Below, piece by piece: positions 8,167 through 17,787 of a DNA stretch of 64,000 nt. Source of the DNA: an uncultured Treponema sp. (GTDB lineage Bacteria > Spirochaetota > Spirochaetia > Treponematales > Treponemataceae); the NCBI GenBank assembly GCA_946535985.1, contig CAMNDY010000002.1, positions 1 through 64,000 of the forward strand, in the 5' to 3' direction. Numbering within the stretch: the first letter of the stretch is position 1; every line of letters starts with the position of its first letter. The position numbers and the translations under genes were made by a program. Below the pieces are notes generated by a model. The model was not told the origin of the DNA, made no database searches, and saw nothing but the letters and a program-made list of their open reading frames with translations.

Positions 8167-11100
8167 TTACTTTACAAGAATAAATTCAACACGTCTATTC
8201 TTCCAGTTGTTGTCGCTGTCTTTTGGATTAACTACTGGTTTTGTACCGCCCATACCTTCGGTTGTAATGCTTGAAGCACTTACACCCTTCTTAACAAGAT
8301 AAGCCTTAATAGCATCGGCACGTTCCTTAGAAAGAGGTCCAAGTGCTCTACCCCAGTCGCGTGGGTTATCAACTGTCTCTTCGTCAAGGTTATCAGATAC
8401 GCGGTTTGCGTGTCCCTGAATTGTAATCTTATAATCAGAGAACTTCTTAAGAATATCAGCAATACGGTTAAGGATTTCTACGTTCTTAGCAGCCTGTTCT
8501 GCAGAAAGCTTAGCATTTGCATTCTGGAAGTTAGATTCATCAGACTCAAAGATAATAGAAGGAACTGCCATCTTAAGAACGTTTCCTTCGCGAATAACAA
8601 GAACGTCAACAGGAATAATTCCTTCAACTCTGTTTGTCATTCCAAGATTATCAGTTACAGTAAATGCATACTTATAATCCATAGCTGACTGAACGCGTTC
8701 TGCATTACCCTTAGCATCCTTTTGAATATTACTCAAACCATCCCAGATAATTCTTTCTGTAATCTGGCTCTTTCCTTCTGTCTTCCAGAAAGCTCTTCCC
8801 TTAGGATCATTAATTACAAATGACCAGTTCTTAACCTTAGCCTTTGTTGCACCTGTAAGCTTGATGAACAAATCATCATCAATACCGTCGTTATCAGGAC
8901 TGAAGTATTCCGGTGCAGTCTGAACCTTAAGCTGAGGAGGAGTTGCTGTACAGATAAATGGAGAAGAAACTGCATTTACTCTGTTACCCTTCTTATATAC
9001 AACATTCAAAGTTCCTGTAAAGGTTCCTTCGCAAACAGTTCCGGTTGAGTCGGCTCCGTTCCAGGTAATTGTTGCAGGAAGGTTTGCCGAGTCTTTATCA
9101 GAAAGTGCAAATACAGAAGTTCCATCTTCGCGGCGAACATCAAAGTTCCATGAAAGCAAATCTTCTTTTACAGTAGTACGAACTTCGAAGGTTTGTGTAT
9201 CCAGAACATTGTCGTTGTTTGGAGAAATGCCTTCGCGTTCTGCTGTGAGGTAAATCTTTGTTTCGCGGTTATCAAGAACAATACCGTTCAAGTCTGTGCT
9301 AAAGCTGTTTCCGGCATCATCTGTACAGAAAATTACTACACTGTATTTTCCGTTAGCAGCAATGTTTCCTGATTCGTCTGTACCATCCCAGATAACTTCG
9401 TTCTTAGCACCAGACCAGGTATATTTCTTTACGCTCTTTCCTTTTGCATCACGAACATCTGCAGTCCAGAGCTTTTCTGCTGTAGACTTAGAAAGTTTAA
9501 CAGTGATGTTATCCTGATTTCCATCGTTATCAGGAGAGAAGTAGGTCCATGGAGTTTCCCATTCCAAAGAAGGGAACTTTGTATCAAGTTCGAATTCCTG
9601 TGTAGCGGCAGCGGCATCGGCACCGTTTGCAGCCTTTACAGAAAGCTGTGCAGAATAAAAACCATCATCACAGCGGGTATTATCATCGTCGTTTCCATTC
9701 CATACAAAGTTTGCAGGAAGCTTTTTATTTTCTTCTTTTGTATAAACAGCTTTTCCGCTCTTATCTTTGATAATGAATTTGTAAGAAACAATATCCTTTG
9801 TCTGTGTTACAGGAGTAAAGGTGATTGTATCTTTAACCTTGTTGCCGTTTGGAGAGAAAGCAGTGTCTGCCATAGCAAGCAAAAGCTGAGTTTCTGTAGT
9901 ATCAAAGGTAACAAGATCATTTGAACGGGCTTCGCCGGCATTTCCTGCAAGGTCAGTTGCTGTAAGTACAAGAACATACTGTCCCTTTTCTGCAATACCG
10001 CCCTTGTCATTAATACCGTTCCATGTAATTGACTCCGGAGGATATTCACCAAGGTCATAGGTCTTTACAACAGTAGTTCCATCTACTGTGCGGATTTCTC
10101 CCTTCCAGGCAGGAACCGGAGCACCGTTTGATGGAGTAATCATAATAGTATACTTAACGTCGGTTTTAGAACCTGCTCCAAATACCTTGTCGGAAGCACG
10201 AATCTGTGCGGCTGGCTTTTCTGTATCGAGCAGGAAGACAGGAGAAGAGATTTTTGCAGGAACATAACCGTTCAAATATTTTGCAGTTACATAAGCCTGA
10301 TATTCTCCGTCGGCAAGCTTCTTTCCTTTGTCATCAGTTCCATCAAGAACAATTGTAGAAGGAGGTACTGCCCCCTTTGTATTCTGATTAAAGGCTTTTA
10401 CAAGAGTACCGTTCTTATCTGTAATTCCAACTTCCCATTCTGTAAGTTTGTTTCCGGTTTTTTCTTCTGGAACAGGAATTGTTACATTAAGAGTGATTGT
10501 CTTGAAGCTTGAATCTGTTCCCGGTGAGAAATAGCGGGAACCGTCAATGTAAATATTTGTTGCAGGTTTTTCTGCTGAATAAATGATGTTAGTGATACTT
10601 GTCTGTGGAGCAACGTTACCGGCACGGTCTGTTGCGCTGATTTCGTATGAGTAAACTCCATCTGGAACCTGAGACTCATCATCGGCAATACCACGCCAGC
10701 TGAATTCTGCAGGTTCAGCGTTTGTCCATTTGTAAGTGCGGACAACAGTTCCGTCAACAGCTTTGAATACACCAAGCCATTCATCTTCTACAGATCCTGT
10801 CTGACTGATTTTTAAAGCAGCCTTAGCGCCTTCTCCAAAAATCTTATCTGACGGCTGATTAAGTTCGATGTCCGGAGCAACTGTATCTACAACAACTACA
10901 TATTCCTGAGTTTTACCTACGTTTCCGTTGTCGTCTGTAGCAGTAACATAATAAGTATATTTTCCGTCAGGGGCTGTTTCACCATTATTCATTGCACCAT
11001 TCCAGGTAATTGATTCCGGAATTGGTACTCCTTCTTTTTTTGCAATAAGCTGCTTAAAGAAAGATTTGAAGCCCAGCTTAGAAGGAAGTGCTACTTTGTT

Positions 11101-11307
11101 TTCGATTGTACGAATAACTTCGCCGCCTTCATTCATAATAACAAGGCTCCAGCCCTGAACATAACGTCTGTCAGAGATGTTTAAAGGAATTACAAGTTCA
11201 TCCTGAACACCATCATTATTTGGCGAAATATATTTTTCTTTTGCAAAGCCAAATCCTGCGCACAAAGCAAAGAGGATGGCAAAAGTTATAAATCTGATAT
11301 TTTTCAT
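8167..11307 (-). CDS. Ig/FlgD-like repeat protein with C-terminal OmpA peptidoglycan-binding domain
   Basis: A 1046-aa exported protein with a signal peptide (~residues 1-22). The body is a series of FlgD-type Ig modules, each marked by segments such as ISPNNDGVQDELVIPL or YFSPDNDGNQDNITVKL and by WNG..D.G....DG.Y repeats. Residues ~915-1046 form an OmpA-like domain (ITIQGHANRVSD, LSKERADAIKAYLVKKGV, NRRVEFILVK), which in the family binds the peptidoglycan stem peptide. It probably anchors an envelope or surface structure to the wall. Its ATG overlaps the stop of the upstream UPF0164-like gene (ATGA at 11304-11307), so the two are translationally coupled and probably act together at the outer membrane. 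Confidence 0.85.
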   Translation of the reverse strand: MKNIRFITFAILFALCAGFGFAKEKYISPNNDGVQDELVIPLNISDRRYVQGWSLVIMNEGGEVIRTIENKVALPSKLGFKSFFKQLIAKKEGVPIPESITWNGAMNNGETAPDGKYTYYVTATDDNGNVGKTQEYVVVVDTVAPDIELNQPSDKIFGEGAKAALKISQTGSVEDEWLGVFKAVDGTVVRTYKWTNAEPAEFSWRGIADDESQVPDGVYSYEISATDRAGNVAPQTSITNIIYSAEKPATNIYIDGSRYFSPGTDSSFKTITLNVTIPVPEEKTGNKLTEWEVGITDKNGTLVKAFNQNTKGAVPPSTIVLDGTDDKGKKLADGEYQAYVTAKYLNGYVPAKISSPVFLLDTEKPAAQIRASDKVFGAGSKTDVKYTIMITPSNGAPVPAWKGEIRTVDGTTVVKTYDLGEYPPESITWNGINDKGGIAEKGQYVLVLTATDLAGNAGEARSNDLVTFDTTETQLLLAMADTAFSPNGNKVKDTITFTPVTQTKDIVSYKFIIKDKSGKAVYTKEENKKLPANFVWNGNDDDNTRCDDGFYSAQLSVKAANGADAAAATQEFELDTKFPSLEWETPWTYFSPDNDGNQDNITVKLSKSTAEKLWTADVRDAKGKSVKKYTWSGAKNEVIWDGTDESGNIAANGKYSVVIFCTDDAGNSFSTDLNGIVLDNRETKIYLTAEREGISPNNDNVLDTQTFEVRTTVKEDLLSWNFDVRREDGTSVFALSDKDSANLPATITWNGADSTGTVCEGTFTGTLNVVYKKGNRVNAVSSPFICTATPPQLKVQTAPEYFSPDNDGIDDDLFIKLTGATKAKVKNWSFVINDPKGRAFWKTEGKSQITERIIWDGLSNIQKDAKGNAERVQSAMDYKYAFTVTDNLGMTNRVEGIIPVDVLVIREGNVLKMAVPSIIFESDESNFQNANAKLSAEQAAKNVEILNRIADILKKFSDYKITIQGHANRVSDNLDEETVDNPRDWGRALGPLSKERADAIKAYLVKKGVSASSITTEGMGGTKPVVNPKDSDNNWKNRRVEFILVK

Positions 11308-12404
11308 TTTTCATCTCCTGCAACTGGGATTGTCTGAGCCTGTGGAGCGTCATCATCGCCAAGCCAAAGCTGAATTACAGGTGGAGTTTCATCCTTAAGT
11401 CCAAGGTTTACATCAACGCCTGCAGAAACAGCATTTACAGTTTCATTAAACTGCCTCCATGCAACAGAAGCAGACATTTCGCTCTGGCTCCATCCGTTCT
11501 TATTGAGGTAATCATTATTCTTTACGTCAAATGTAAAGCGGAAGGTAAGACCTACAGAAGGCATAAGGTTTTTAACACCGTTAGCAAGTTCTGCAATATT
11601 GAGTTTTTCTGATACGCTTATGAAAAGCATATCCTTAACTGCAAACTGAAGTCCCATATCTGTAATAAGATTCATAAAGGCCGGAATTGTAAAATCAAAG
11701 TTGAAGCCAAGCTTGATTATGTCGTTTCCAAAAAGAGTTCCTGCAGCACCGGCTTTAACGGTTGCAATTGTAGGAAGACTGCTGACTGCACCCTCTTTAA
11801 TTCCAGGAAGACTTGTCTGGCCAAAGTTCTTTCCAAGGTTCAAAACAGAAAGTCCGTAGCGGAAGTCTTTAAGGAAGCCCAGGTTTCCATAGTTATAAAG
11901 GAAGCCGATATTTGCAGACAGTGCCCAGTCTGTACCGGCACCCCAGAAGATTCCGGAGTTGAGGTTGGTTCCAACTGTAAGCTTATCTGTAATTTCCTTA
12001 GCAAGACCAAACTTAAAATCAAAGCTGTTACCAAGCTTCATTTCATTAAAGTTTACCATTGTGCCGTTGCCGTAACCACTGAAGACAAAGCGCTTAAAAG
12101 GAATAAGAATACCAAACTGGAAAGCATTTCCGTAACGCTTGTCATTTGATTCATCTGAAGAAAAAAGTCCTGTATAGGCAGCATTCAAATCAATGCGCTG
12201 TTCTGTAGCAGTAAGCGCAGGGTTTGCTACCAGAGATTCAGGACTTGCGTAAAAAAGTCCTCCGCCCACACAAGATGTACCGTTTACAAGCTGACGCGGA
12301 CTGGAAAGCTCAAAAATGTTGTCGCCATAAACAGGCGGATTGTAAGCATTTGCAGCAGTCAGAATTAAAAGAAAAACTGCAGCTGCACTAAAGAATTTTT
12401 TCAT
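11304..12404 (-). CDS. UPF0164/FadL-like outer-membrane protein
   Basis: A 366-aa protein with a signal peptide (~residues 1-20). The start of the mature part (GGGLFYASPESLVANPALTA) is typical of the PorV/FadL-like barrel families, including the UPF0164 proteins of treponemes, with repeated Gly-aromatic strands after it. The C-terminus is not a classical barrel end (DAPQAQTIPVAGDEK), so a short tail follows the last strand. AAGGAG precedes the ATG. It is first in an operon with the OmpA-tailed Ig protein. Its role in transport of hydrophobic substrates or in surface assembly is inferred from the fold family only. Confidence 0.65.
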   Translation of the reverse strand: MKKFFSAAAVFLLILTAANAYNPPVYGDNIFELSSPRQLVNGTSCVGGGLFYASPESLVANPALTATEQRIDLNAAYTGLFSSDESNDKRYGNAFQFGILIPFKRFVFSGYGNGTMVNFNEMKLGNSFDFKFGLAKEITDKLTVGTNLNSGIFWGAGTDWALSANIGFLYNYGNLGFLKDFRYGLSVLNLGKNFGQTSLPGIKEGAVSSLPTIATVKAGAAGTLFGNDIIKLGFNFDFTIPAFMNLITDMGLQFAVKDMLFISVSEKLNIAELANGVKNLMPSVGLTFRFTFDVKNNDYLNKNGWSQSEMSASVAWRQFNETVNAVSAGVDVNLGLKDETPPVIQLWLGDDDAPQAQTIPVAGDEK

Positions 12405-12507
12405 TTCTAAAAAATCTCCTTATGTAAAATAGCTAGTTTCCACTTTATTACTAAACTAATATTATAATTCATTTTGCTTTTTTGTACCATACGCGCATTT
12501 TATGATG

Positions 12508-12513
12508 TATAAT
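12508..12513 (+). promoter_or_regulatory. Candidate -10 box of the PP2C phosphatase gene
   Basis: A consensus TATAAT ends 9 nt before the ATG at 12523. It overlaps the upstream in-frame ATGs (12502, 12505), which argues that 12523 is the real start. A second TATAAT at 12463-12468 could serve a longer leader. Confidence 0.45.
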
Positions 12514-12522
12514 ACAATTAAT

Positions 12523-14139
12523 ATGAAACATAAAATAAAGATATCTATACTGGCTGTAGAACTTATAGTTGCAACTCTTTTATTTGGTGGCCTCATGTGC
12601 CTGGTAAACAGTCTTACCGGTTACAGAGAATTCAAGCAGGAACTTGAAAACATGTACGGTGACATTACCATTCAGCTTGCCAAAACTGCTGCAACTTATA
12701 TTCATGCCGACAGCATTCCCTACTGGCTCAAGCATGGAACTGACGAAGAATGGGAAGAAACAAACAAAAAGCTTGATATCCTTACAAATACCTCCGACCT
12801 TGCCTACATTTATGTAAGCGTAATTTCTCCAGATTACAAACAACGCACTTATGTTTTTGATACAGTAAATAAGCTTTCTCTGGCAGCAGGCAGTAAAGTA
12901 ATTCCTTTTGGAAAAGTGAGCTCCCTCGAAGACAAGGATGAAGAATATATACATAACCTGAGGATTGTTCTTGAAGAAGGAAGGGACTACACTGCCTTTA
13001 CATATAAAAACGAAGGCGGACATGTAACAACAGCAATTCCCCTGCCAAATACGGACGGAACAACCAGAACAATCCTTAGCATTGTAAAACCTATGAATGA
13101 AGTAAAAGAACACAAAAGAAACTTTTTGCGTTCAATAATCATTTCGGCAACAATTCTTACCCTGCTCTTTATTGCCCTTTATGCCTTTTTGCTTTACATG
13201 GGAATTATCCGCCCTATTCTTTTTGTAACTTATGAAACCTCTCATCTTGCAGAACATCACGGGGAACTTACGGGCCTGCTCAAAAAAATCCACCACCGCA
13301 ATGAAATTGGCAAGCTTGCAAAATCTGTAGAAAAAATGAGCCATGACATGAATAAATATATAGAAGATTTAACTCAGGCCACGGCAGAAAAAGAACGTCT
13401 CAGTGCAGAGCTCAACGTTGCAACCCAGATTCAGGCAGAAATGCTTCCAAGGGTTTTTCCTCCTTATGAAAATCATCCCGAAATTGAACTTTATGCAAGC
13501 ATGGAACCTGCCAAAGAAGTTGGTGGTGACTTTTATGATTTTTACATGATTGATGATGATCACTTTGCAATGGTTGTTGGAGATGTAAGCGGCAAGGGAG
13601 TTCCTGCAGCCCTCTTTATGGTAATTACAAAAACTTTATTAAAGGATGCTTCGGCTCACTCCTGTAATCCGGCTGAAATTTTTGAAAGAGTAAACAATAT
13701 TCTTTGCGAAGGAAATGAGTCGGGACTTTTTGTAACCTGCTGGATGGGAATCTTAAGTCTTTCGACAGGAGAACTCAATTTTGCAAATGCAGGCCACACT
13801 GCTCCAATTATAAAAGCAGACGGCCAGATAAAATATCTTTCTACAAAACCAAATCTCATGCTTGCGGCAATGGATGGCATACCTTATACAAATCACAGTC
13901 TTACAATGAAAAAAGGCGACCGTCTCTTTATATACACCGACGGAATTACCGAAGCCACAAACGAATATGATGAACTTTACGGAGAAAACAGACTGCTTAA
14001 AATTCTTAGTTCTGCCCAGGATAAGGGAAAAAGTCCTAGAGACATTCTTGATATTGTTCGCAACGATTTGAGTGATTTTGTTCTTGATGCCCCGCAGTTT
14101 GATGATATTACAATGCTTTCGATGGTTTATAAGGAATAA
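12523..14139 (+). CDS. Membrane-bound SpoIIE/RsbU-type PP2C serine phosphatase
   Basis: About 538 aa. TM1 (~5-28) and TM2 (~203-227) flank an extracytoplasmic sensor region; a HAMP-like linker (~228-285) and a short coiled segment (EKERLSAELNVATQIQAEMLP) follow, then the phosphatase domain (~310-538). The metal-binding motifs are visible: EVGGDFYDFYMI, VVGDVSGKGVPAALFM, FANAGHTAPII, YTDGITEA and FDDITML. In this family the enzyme dephosphorylates a STAS-domain antagonist. The next gene is an RsbW-like HATPase 6 nt downstream and a STAS gene lies just beyond, so the substrate is probably local. I prefer ATG 12523 to 12502 because a -10 box overlaps the earlier codons. Confidence 0.9.
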   Translation: MKHKIKISILAVELIVATLLFGGLMCLVNSLTGYREFKQELENMYGDITIQLAKTAATYIHADSIPYWLKHGTDEEWEETNKKLDILTNTSDLAYIYVSVISPDYKQRTYVFDTVNKLSLAAGSKVIPFGKVSSLEDKDEEYIHNLRIVLEEGRDYTAFTYKNEGGHVTTAIPLPNTDGTTRTILSIVKPMNEVKEHKRNFLRSIIISATILTLLFIALYAFLLYMGIIRPILFVTYETSHLAEHHGELTGLLKKIHHRNEIGKLAKSVEKMSHDMNKYIEDLTQATAEKERLSAELNVATQIQAEMLPRVFPPYENHPEIELYASMEPAKEVGGDFYDFYMIDDDHFAMVVGDVSGKGVPAALFMVITKTLLKDASAHSCNPAEIFERVNNILCEGNESGLFVTCWMGILSLSTGELNFANAGHTAPIIKADGQIKYLSTKPNLMLAAMDGIPYTNHSLTMKKGDRLFIYTDGITEATNEYDELYGENRLLKILSSAQDKGKSPRDILDIVRNDLSDFVLDAPQFDDITMLSMVYKE

Positions 14140-14145
14140 GAGTTT

Positions 14146-14565
14146 ATGGAATTAACAATACAGGCCGACGACAAAGAACTTGAAAGAGTCCTCGATTTTA
14201 TACACCAGCAGCTTCCCTCTGACTGCGAAACCGATTTGCTTTATAAAATAGACCTTGCCGCCGAAGAGATTTTTGTAAACATTGCCCACTACGCCTATAA
14301 AGATAAATTGCCGGAAGCAGGAGGAAGTGTGTGGCTCAACTGCTCCATGGAAAACGACACCCTTACAATGATTTTTAAAGACACCGGCATTCCTTTTAAT
14401 CCCCTGGCAAAAGCAGATCCCGATATTACACTTTCGGCAGAAGAAAGAAACATTGGCGGCTTAGGCATTTTTCTTACAAAGAAATATATGGATAGTATAG
14501 ATTACAAATACGAAGACGGTGCGAATATTTTAACAATGAAAAAAACGATTTTCAGGTGCCACTAA
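14146..14565 (+). CDS. RsbW/SpoIIAB-like serine kinase anti-sigma (HATPase) protein
   Basis: A 139-aa cytoplasmic protein of the GHKL ATPase fold. The N box is KIDLAAEEIFVNIAHYAY, the G1 box is FKDTGIPFNP, and the G2 region is GGLGIFLTKKYMD. Members phosphorylate a Ser in a STAS partner and may bind a sigma factor or other target. It lies 6 nt after the PP2C phosphatase gene, so the two are co-transcribed. Its stop overlaps the convergent STAS gene by a few bases. What it inhibits in this organism is not shown by the sequence. Confidence 0.88.
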   Translation: MELTIQADDKELERVLDFIHQQLPSDCETDLLYKIDLAAEEIFVNIAHYAYKDKLPEAGGSVWLNCSMENDTLTMIFKDTGIPFNPLAKADPDITLSAEERNIGGLGIFLTKKYMDSIDYKYEDGANILTMKKTIFRCH

Positions 14566-14864
14566 CCTTCGATGGTCAAGATACTATCCATTCCTGTAGC
14601 AACAAGAACCTGCTTGCAGAAAGATGACGGCTGTTTAATAACCATTTTTCCGCCGGAAGGGAGCATGAGCTTGTGAGCAAGAAGAACAACACGTAAGCCG
14701 GAGCTTGAAATATACTGAACATCCTTCATATTCAAATAAAGAGTCTGAGTCTGAGGAGCAACTTCCTTGAGTTTTACTTCGAGTTCGGGAGCGGTCCCTG
14801 TATCAAGACGACCTGCAATAACAAGTTCTATAGAAATTGGTGTTTTGTTTTCGGTAATTGTCAT
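14562..14864 (-). CDS. STAS-domain anti-sigma factor antagonist (RsbV/SpoIIAA-like)
   Basis: A 100-aa single STAS domain. The signature MKDVQYISSSGLRVVLLAHK contains the Ser that is phosphorylated in SpoIIAA/RsbV proteins (first or second Ser of SSSG). Its natural kinase and phosphatase are probably the products of 14146-14565 and 12523-14139, whose genes run toward it. It follows the SUMF1 gene by 24 nt with an AAAGGATG ribosome site, so it is transcribed with that gene and apart from its partners. Confidence 0.9.
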   Translation of the reverse strand: MTITENKTPISIELVIAGRLDTGTAPELEVKLKEVAPQTQTLYLNMKDVQYISSSGLRVVLLAHKLMLPSGGKMVIKQPSSFCKQVLVATGMDSILTIEG

Positions 14865-14888
14865 ATATTCATCCTTTTGGTAATAATT

Positions 14889-15866
14889 TTACATTTCTGA
14901 GCCTGCACTGCAGACAACTCTAAAGCCTAAGTTAGAGCTCTTGCCGCTTGGAACGCTTCCGCTGCGATGGAAAACAGTACACTGCTGTGGGTCATCAAGC
15001 CAGCTGCCGCCACGTTTTACATGCATTTCGCCGGAGCTTGGTCCATGAGGGTTTGTCTGTGCCCCCGAAGCAAGAGTTGGTGCATAATAATCCCAGCACC
15101 ATTCTGCTACGTTTCCGCACATATCATACAAATTAAGTCCGTTAGGCTCTTTTGTTGCAACATCATGGGTGCGGATTCCGCTGTTTTCACCATACCAGGC
15201 AACATCATTTATATTTGTACTTCCTGCATAAGGAGTTGGGGAAGAACCACGGCCATCGCGAGCAGCAAATTCCCACTCTGCTTCGGTAGGAAGTCTGTAT
15301 CCGTTTGCAACAAAATTACATACAATGCGTTTCCATACAGGACTTGTTGCTTCAAAACCACTGAGGTCTGTTGTTGTACCAATGCTGTAGCAGGGAGTAA
15401 GTCCGTTCAGGCGGCTGAGCATATTACAGTAAATAATTGCTTCGCACCAGTTTACGCATTCAACCGGTCTGTTTTCGCCCTGTAATTTAGAAGGATTTTT
15501 TCCCATGACATATGAATACTGAAGCTGTGTAACCGGAACCTCTGACATATAAAAGCCAACAAGTGTTATAAGGCTGTTCATTGTTCCTGCACCCATTACA
15601 AACTGTCCGCCAGGAATTAAAATCATCTTTGGATTCTTGCCAAGCTGAACTCGAGGCTTTGCGTCATTATCAAAAGAGCCTTCGTCTCCTTCTTTAATTA
15701 CTTTTACAGGCACTCCGCACTTTGAGCAGAATTTATCTACGGCACTCAAAGCGTTTCCACACTCGGTACAGGATCTGAACACCTTTACGGTTCCAACAGG
15801 AAAGCCGCAATTAAAGCAAAAATGAGCCTCTTGAGGCAACTCCGTATTACATTTGTCACATTTCAT
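14889..15866 (-). CDS. Zinc-ribbon protein with SUMF1/FGE-like domain
   Basis: About 325 aa. Two CxxC zinc ribbons lie at the N-terminus (MKCDKCNTELPQEAHFCFNCG, then CTECGNALSAVDKFCSKCG). After a linker comes a formylglycine-generating-enzyme-like sulfatase-modifying domain (~80-325), with MILIPGGQFVMG, RLPTEAEWEFAARDG, GNVAEWCWDYY, GGSWLD and NLGFRVV. Most bacterial members are not sulfatase activators, so the activity is open. ATG 15866 is chosen because the ribbon begins there and a TATAAT box lies 7 nt upstream; the nine upstream codons would overlap that box. Downstream is the STAS gene, so the protein may feed into the same pathway. Confidence 0.82.
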   Translation of the reverse strand: MKCDKCNTELPQEAHFCFNCGFPVGTVKVFRSCTECGNALSAVDKFCSKCGVPVKVIKEGDEGSFDNDAKPRVQLGKNPKMILIPGGQFVMGAGTMNSLITLVGFYMSEVPVTQLQYSYVMGKNPSKLQGENRPVECVNWCEAIIYCNMLSRLNGLTPCYSIGTTTDLSGFEATSPVWKRIVCNFVANGYRLPTEAEWEFAARDGRGSSPTPYAGSTNINDVAWYGENSGIRTHDVATKEPNGLNLYDMCGNVAEWCWDYYAPTLASGAQTNPHGPSSGEMHVKRGGSWLDDPQQCTVFHRSGSVPSGKSSNLGFRVVCSAGSEM

Positions 15867-15873
15867 AGCATTT

Positions 15874-15879
15874 ATTATA
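15874..15879 (-). promoter_or_regulatory. Candidate -10 box, leaderless start of the SUMF1 gene
   Basis: TATAAT on the minus strand, 7 nt before the chosen ATG. There is no ribosome site and the -35 is weak. Confidence 0.4.
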
Positions 15880-15953
15880 TCACCATAAGTCAAAATTGAC
15901 TAGAATTAAATTATTATGGAATTTTTTTGAAATTAATTTAAGGTGCCTACATA

Positions 15954-16110
15954 TATAAAAAAACAGCTTCCGCCGAATTCCGTCTTGCAAAAACCGGCGG
16001 TTAACCGCCTAAACGCTGAAGTGCCTTGGAACTATATAATTGGCCGCCTTGCGGCCGCACTTCAGAGTTTTTTTTTCAATCCGGAATTCGGCTCGCGCTG
16101 TTTTTTTATA
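15954..16110 (+). repeat. Structured repeat element, copy 2 (157 bp)
   Basis: The outer stem is TATAAAAAAACAGC/GCTGTTTTTTTATA. Inside it come GCCGAATTCCG/CGGAATTCGGC, the palindrome GGCGGTTAACCGCC, CTGAAGTGC/GCACTTCAG and the hairpin GGCCGC-CTT-GCGGCC. Unpaired motifs TTCC/TCGC, TAAACG, CCTTGGAACTATATA and CAGAG match copies 3 and 4. It lies between divergent genes, so transcription termination cannot be its only role. Confidence 0.85.
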
Positions 16111-16147
16111 CGGGTTCTGGAAAATTTATTTCAAAAGAATTTAATAG

Positions 16148-16176
16148 TTGAAAATTCGCTAATTTTAACTTATAGT
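16148..16176 (+). promoter_or_regulatory. Promoter of the 16184-21027 operon
   Basis: TTGAAA (16148-16153), a 17-bp spacer, and TATAGT (16171-16176), 7 nt before the ATG at 16184. The start would be leaderless. Confidence 0.6.
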
Positions 16177-16183
16177 TAACAAT

Positions 16184-17764
16184 ATGGACGTAGGTAATAT
16201 CGGAAAAGAAAAACGAGAAGAGGCAAAGGCGGCTCAGAAGCAGGAAGAAAAACAGTCTTTCTTTCAGAGTTTGTTCTCTAATTTGTTTAAATCTTCAAAT
16301 CCGGAAGCTGAAAAGAAACGCAAATTAAAGGCTATTGCTAAAAGTTTTTCTAAAACCAAGTATCATAGTTTTTACAAGGCCTCTACTATTGAAGTTTTAC
16401 CTCCGTTTGCAAAATTGTTTTATGATATTTATAAATTTGTAGCTCCTGCGCAGGCAATTTTTAAGGCAAACCAAAATCCTAATCTTTACAAGGCTCAGGT
16501 AATTAATTTTTCACTTTCTGAAAAACAGGTTGGACTTCTGGAGCATTTTGACCAGCAGAAAATCATGGAAATGGCCAGAACAATTCCAATCCAGCAGCTT
16601 TCGACAAAGCTTGAAGAAGAGTTTTCAATTTTTTCTGCAGAGTTTGATAACGAAAGAATGAACAGAACAGAAAATCTTTATAAGGCCTTTAGTGCCCTGC
16701 AGGATTTCTGCTGCTTTGATTATTATATGCTGCTTAAAAAGTTTACTAATTCTATTCAGGAATACAATTTTAATACTCTTCCTAACTTTGAAAAAATCAA
16801 CGGTGAATATATAACAGACGACCTTAAGGATTTTTGTGCCATAGCCTACGCAATCACAGATGAAAATCTTTTCTGGAATGACCTTTTTGCTTTCTTTAAG
16901 GCAACTCAAAGTACAGAAACAATCACTCTTGGAAACTGGAAAAAAATCATTGCAAAAATGAAGAACATCCAGCAGTCGGGAGCCTTTGATTTGATGATTC
17001 GCCATATTTCGGGCAATACCGATTATGTTACACAAATTCCTTCACACTACACTTCTCTTATTGAACCTTACATGGATAAGATTCAGGAAGAAATCCGTAC
17101 TACAATTTCAAAAATCGGAAACCAGCAAAAAGAAAATAAAGCTAACCAGATTTGCGAACAGATTTTTGGAAGCACAGATTTTCAGACACTTCATTTTTAT
17201 ACTACAGGAATTAATGAGACCTTTATTAAAAAAGAGCTTGGTACCTATATTTATACCGAGCCTTTGAATTATTTGAAGGCCTTCCTGCTTGAATATGTAA
17301 AGAAAGATATCCGCGAGTTCTTTGATGTTGTTGTTGTGCGCGGTCAGTGGGATGCTTCGCTTGCAAATCCTATGTCTAATGCTTATCAGGAGCTTCTTAA
17401 AATTTCTGATGAAATTACTGCCTTTGACAATGACTTATCGGAAGACGGAGGCTCTGGCCTTAAGATTAAAAACCTTCTTCCAAAAACAGCACACGACCCT
17501 GGAGCAGAAAATATCATCAACAGAGTAATTTCTGATTCAAACGAGCAGGCAAAAAGTTTCCTTGTAACTGCTGCTCAAGATTTAATCACAATCGGAAAAA
17601 CACTCAAACAGCTTATAGAAGATTATTCTAAGCAGAAGCCGGAAATTGTACAAAACTGGCGCGAGCTTGAACGCTTTATTGACCATCCTATGAAAGAGTT
17701 TAGTATAGGCATTTATAAAAAGATTTATCTGTTTGTACAGCTCATGCAGCAGTATCTATCGTAG
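16184..17764 (+). CDS. Conserved cytoplasmic protein of unknown function
   Basis: 526 aa, without a signal peptide or membrane segment. The N-terminus is highly charged (EKREEAKAAQKQEEKQ), then mainly helical and aromatic-rich sequence to the end. I do not recognise an enzymatic motif. It may belong to a spirochaete-specific unknown-function family (possibly DUF5312, from memory only). It opens an operon with hflX (23 nt downstream), a FliL-like gene and an S41 protease. The start ATG has no ribosome site and lies just after a good promoter. Confidence 0.7.
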   Translation: MDVGNIGKEKREEAKAAQKQEEKQSFFQSLFSNLFKSSNPEAEKKRKLKAIAKSFSKTKYHSFYKASTIEVLPPFAKLFYDIYKFVAPAQAIFKANQNPNLYKAQVINFSLSEKQVGLLEHFDQQKIMEMARTIPIQQLSTKLEEEFSIFSAEFDNERMNRTENLYKAFSALQDFCCFDYYMLLKKFTNSIQEYNFNTLPNFEKINGEYITDDLKDFCAIAYAITDENLFWNDLFAFFKATQSTETITLGNWKKIIAKMKNIQQSGAFDLMIRHISGNTDYVTQIPSHYTSLIEPYMDKIQEEIRTTISKIGNQQKENKANQICEQIFGSTDFQTLHFYTTGINETFIKKELGTYIYTEPLNYLKAFLLEYVKKDIREFFDVVVVRGQWDASLANPMSNAYQELLKISDEITAFDNDLSEDGGSGLKIKNLLPKTAHDPGAENIINRVISDSNEQAKSFLVTAAQDLITIGKTLKQLIEDYSKQKPEIVQNWRELERFIDHPMKEFSIGIYKKIYLFVQLMQQYLS

Positions 17765-17787
17765 AATGACAAAACCGGGAGGGTCCT

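Noticed and set aside
12502-12522. Upstream ATGs of the PP2C phosphatase gene
   Set aside because: They overlap a consensus TATAAT and have no ribosome site; ATG 12523 is better placed.
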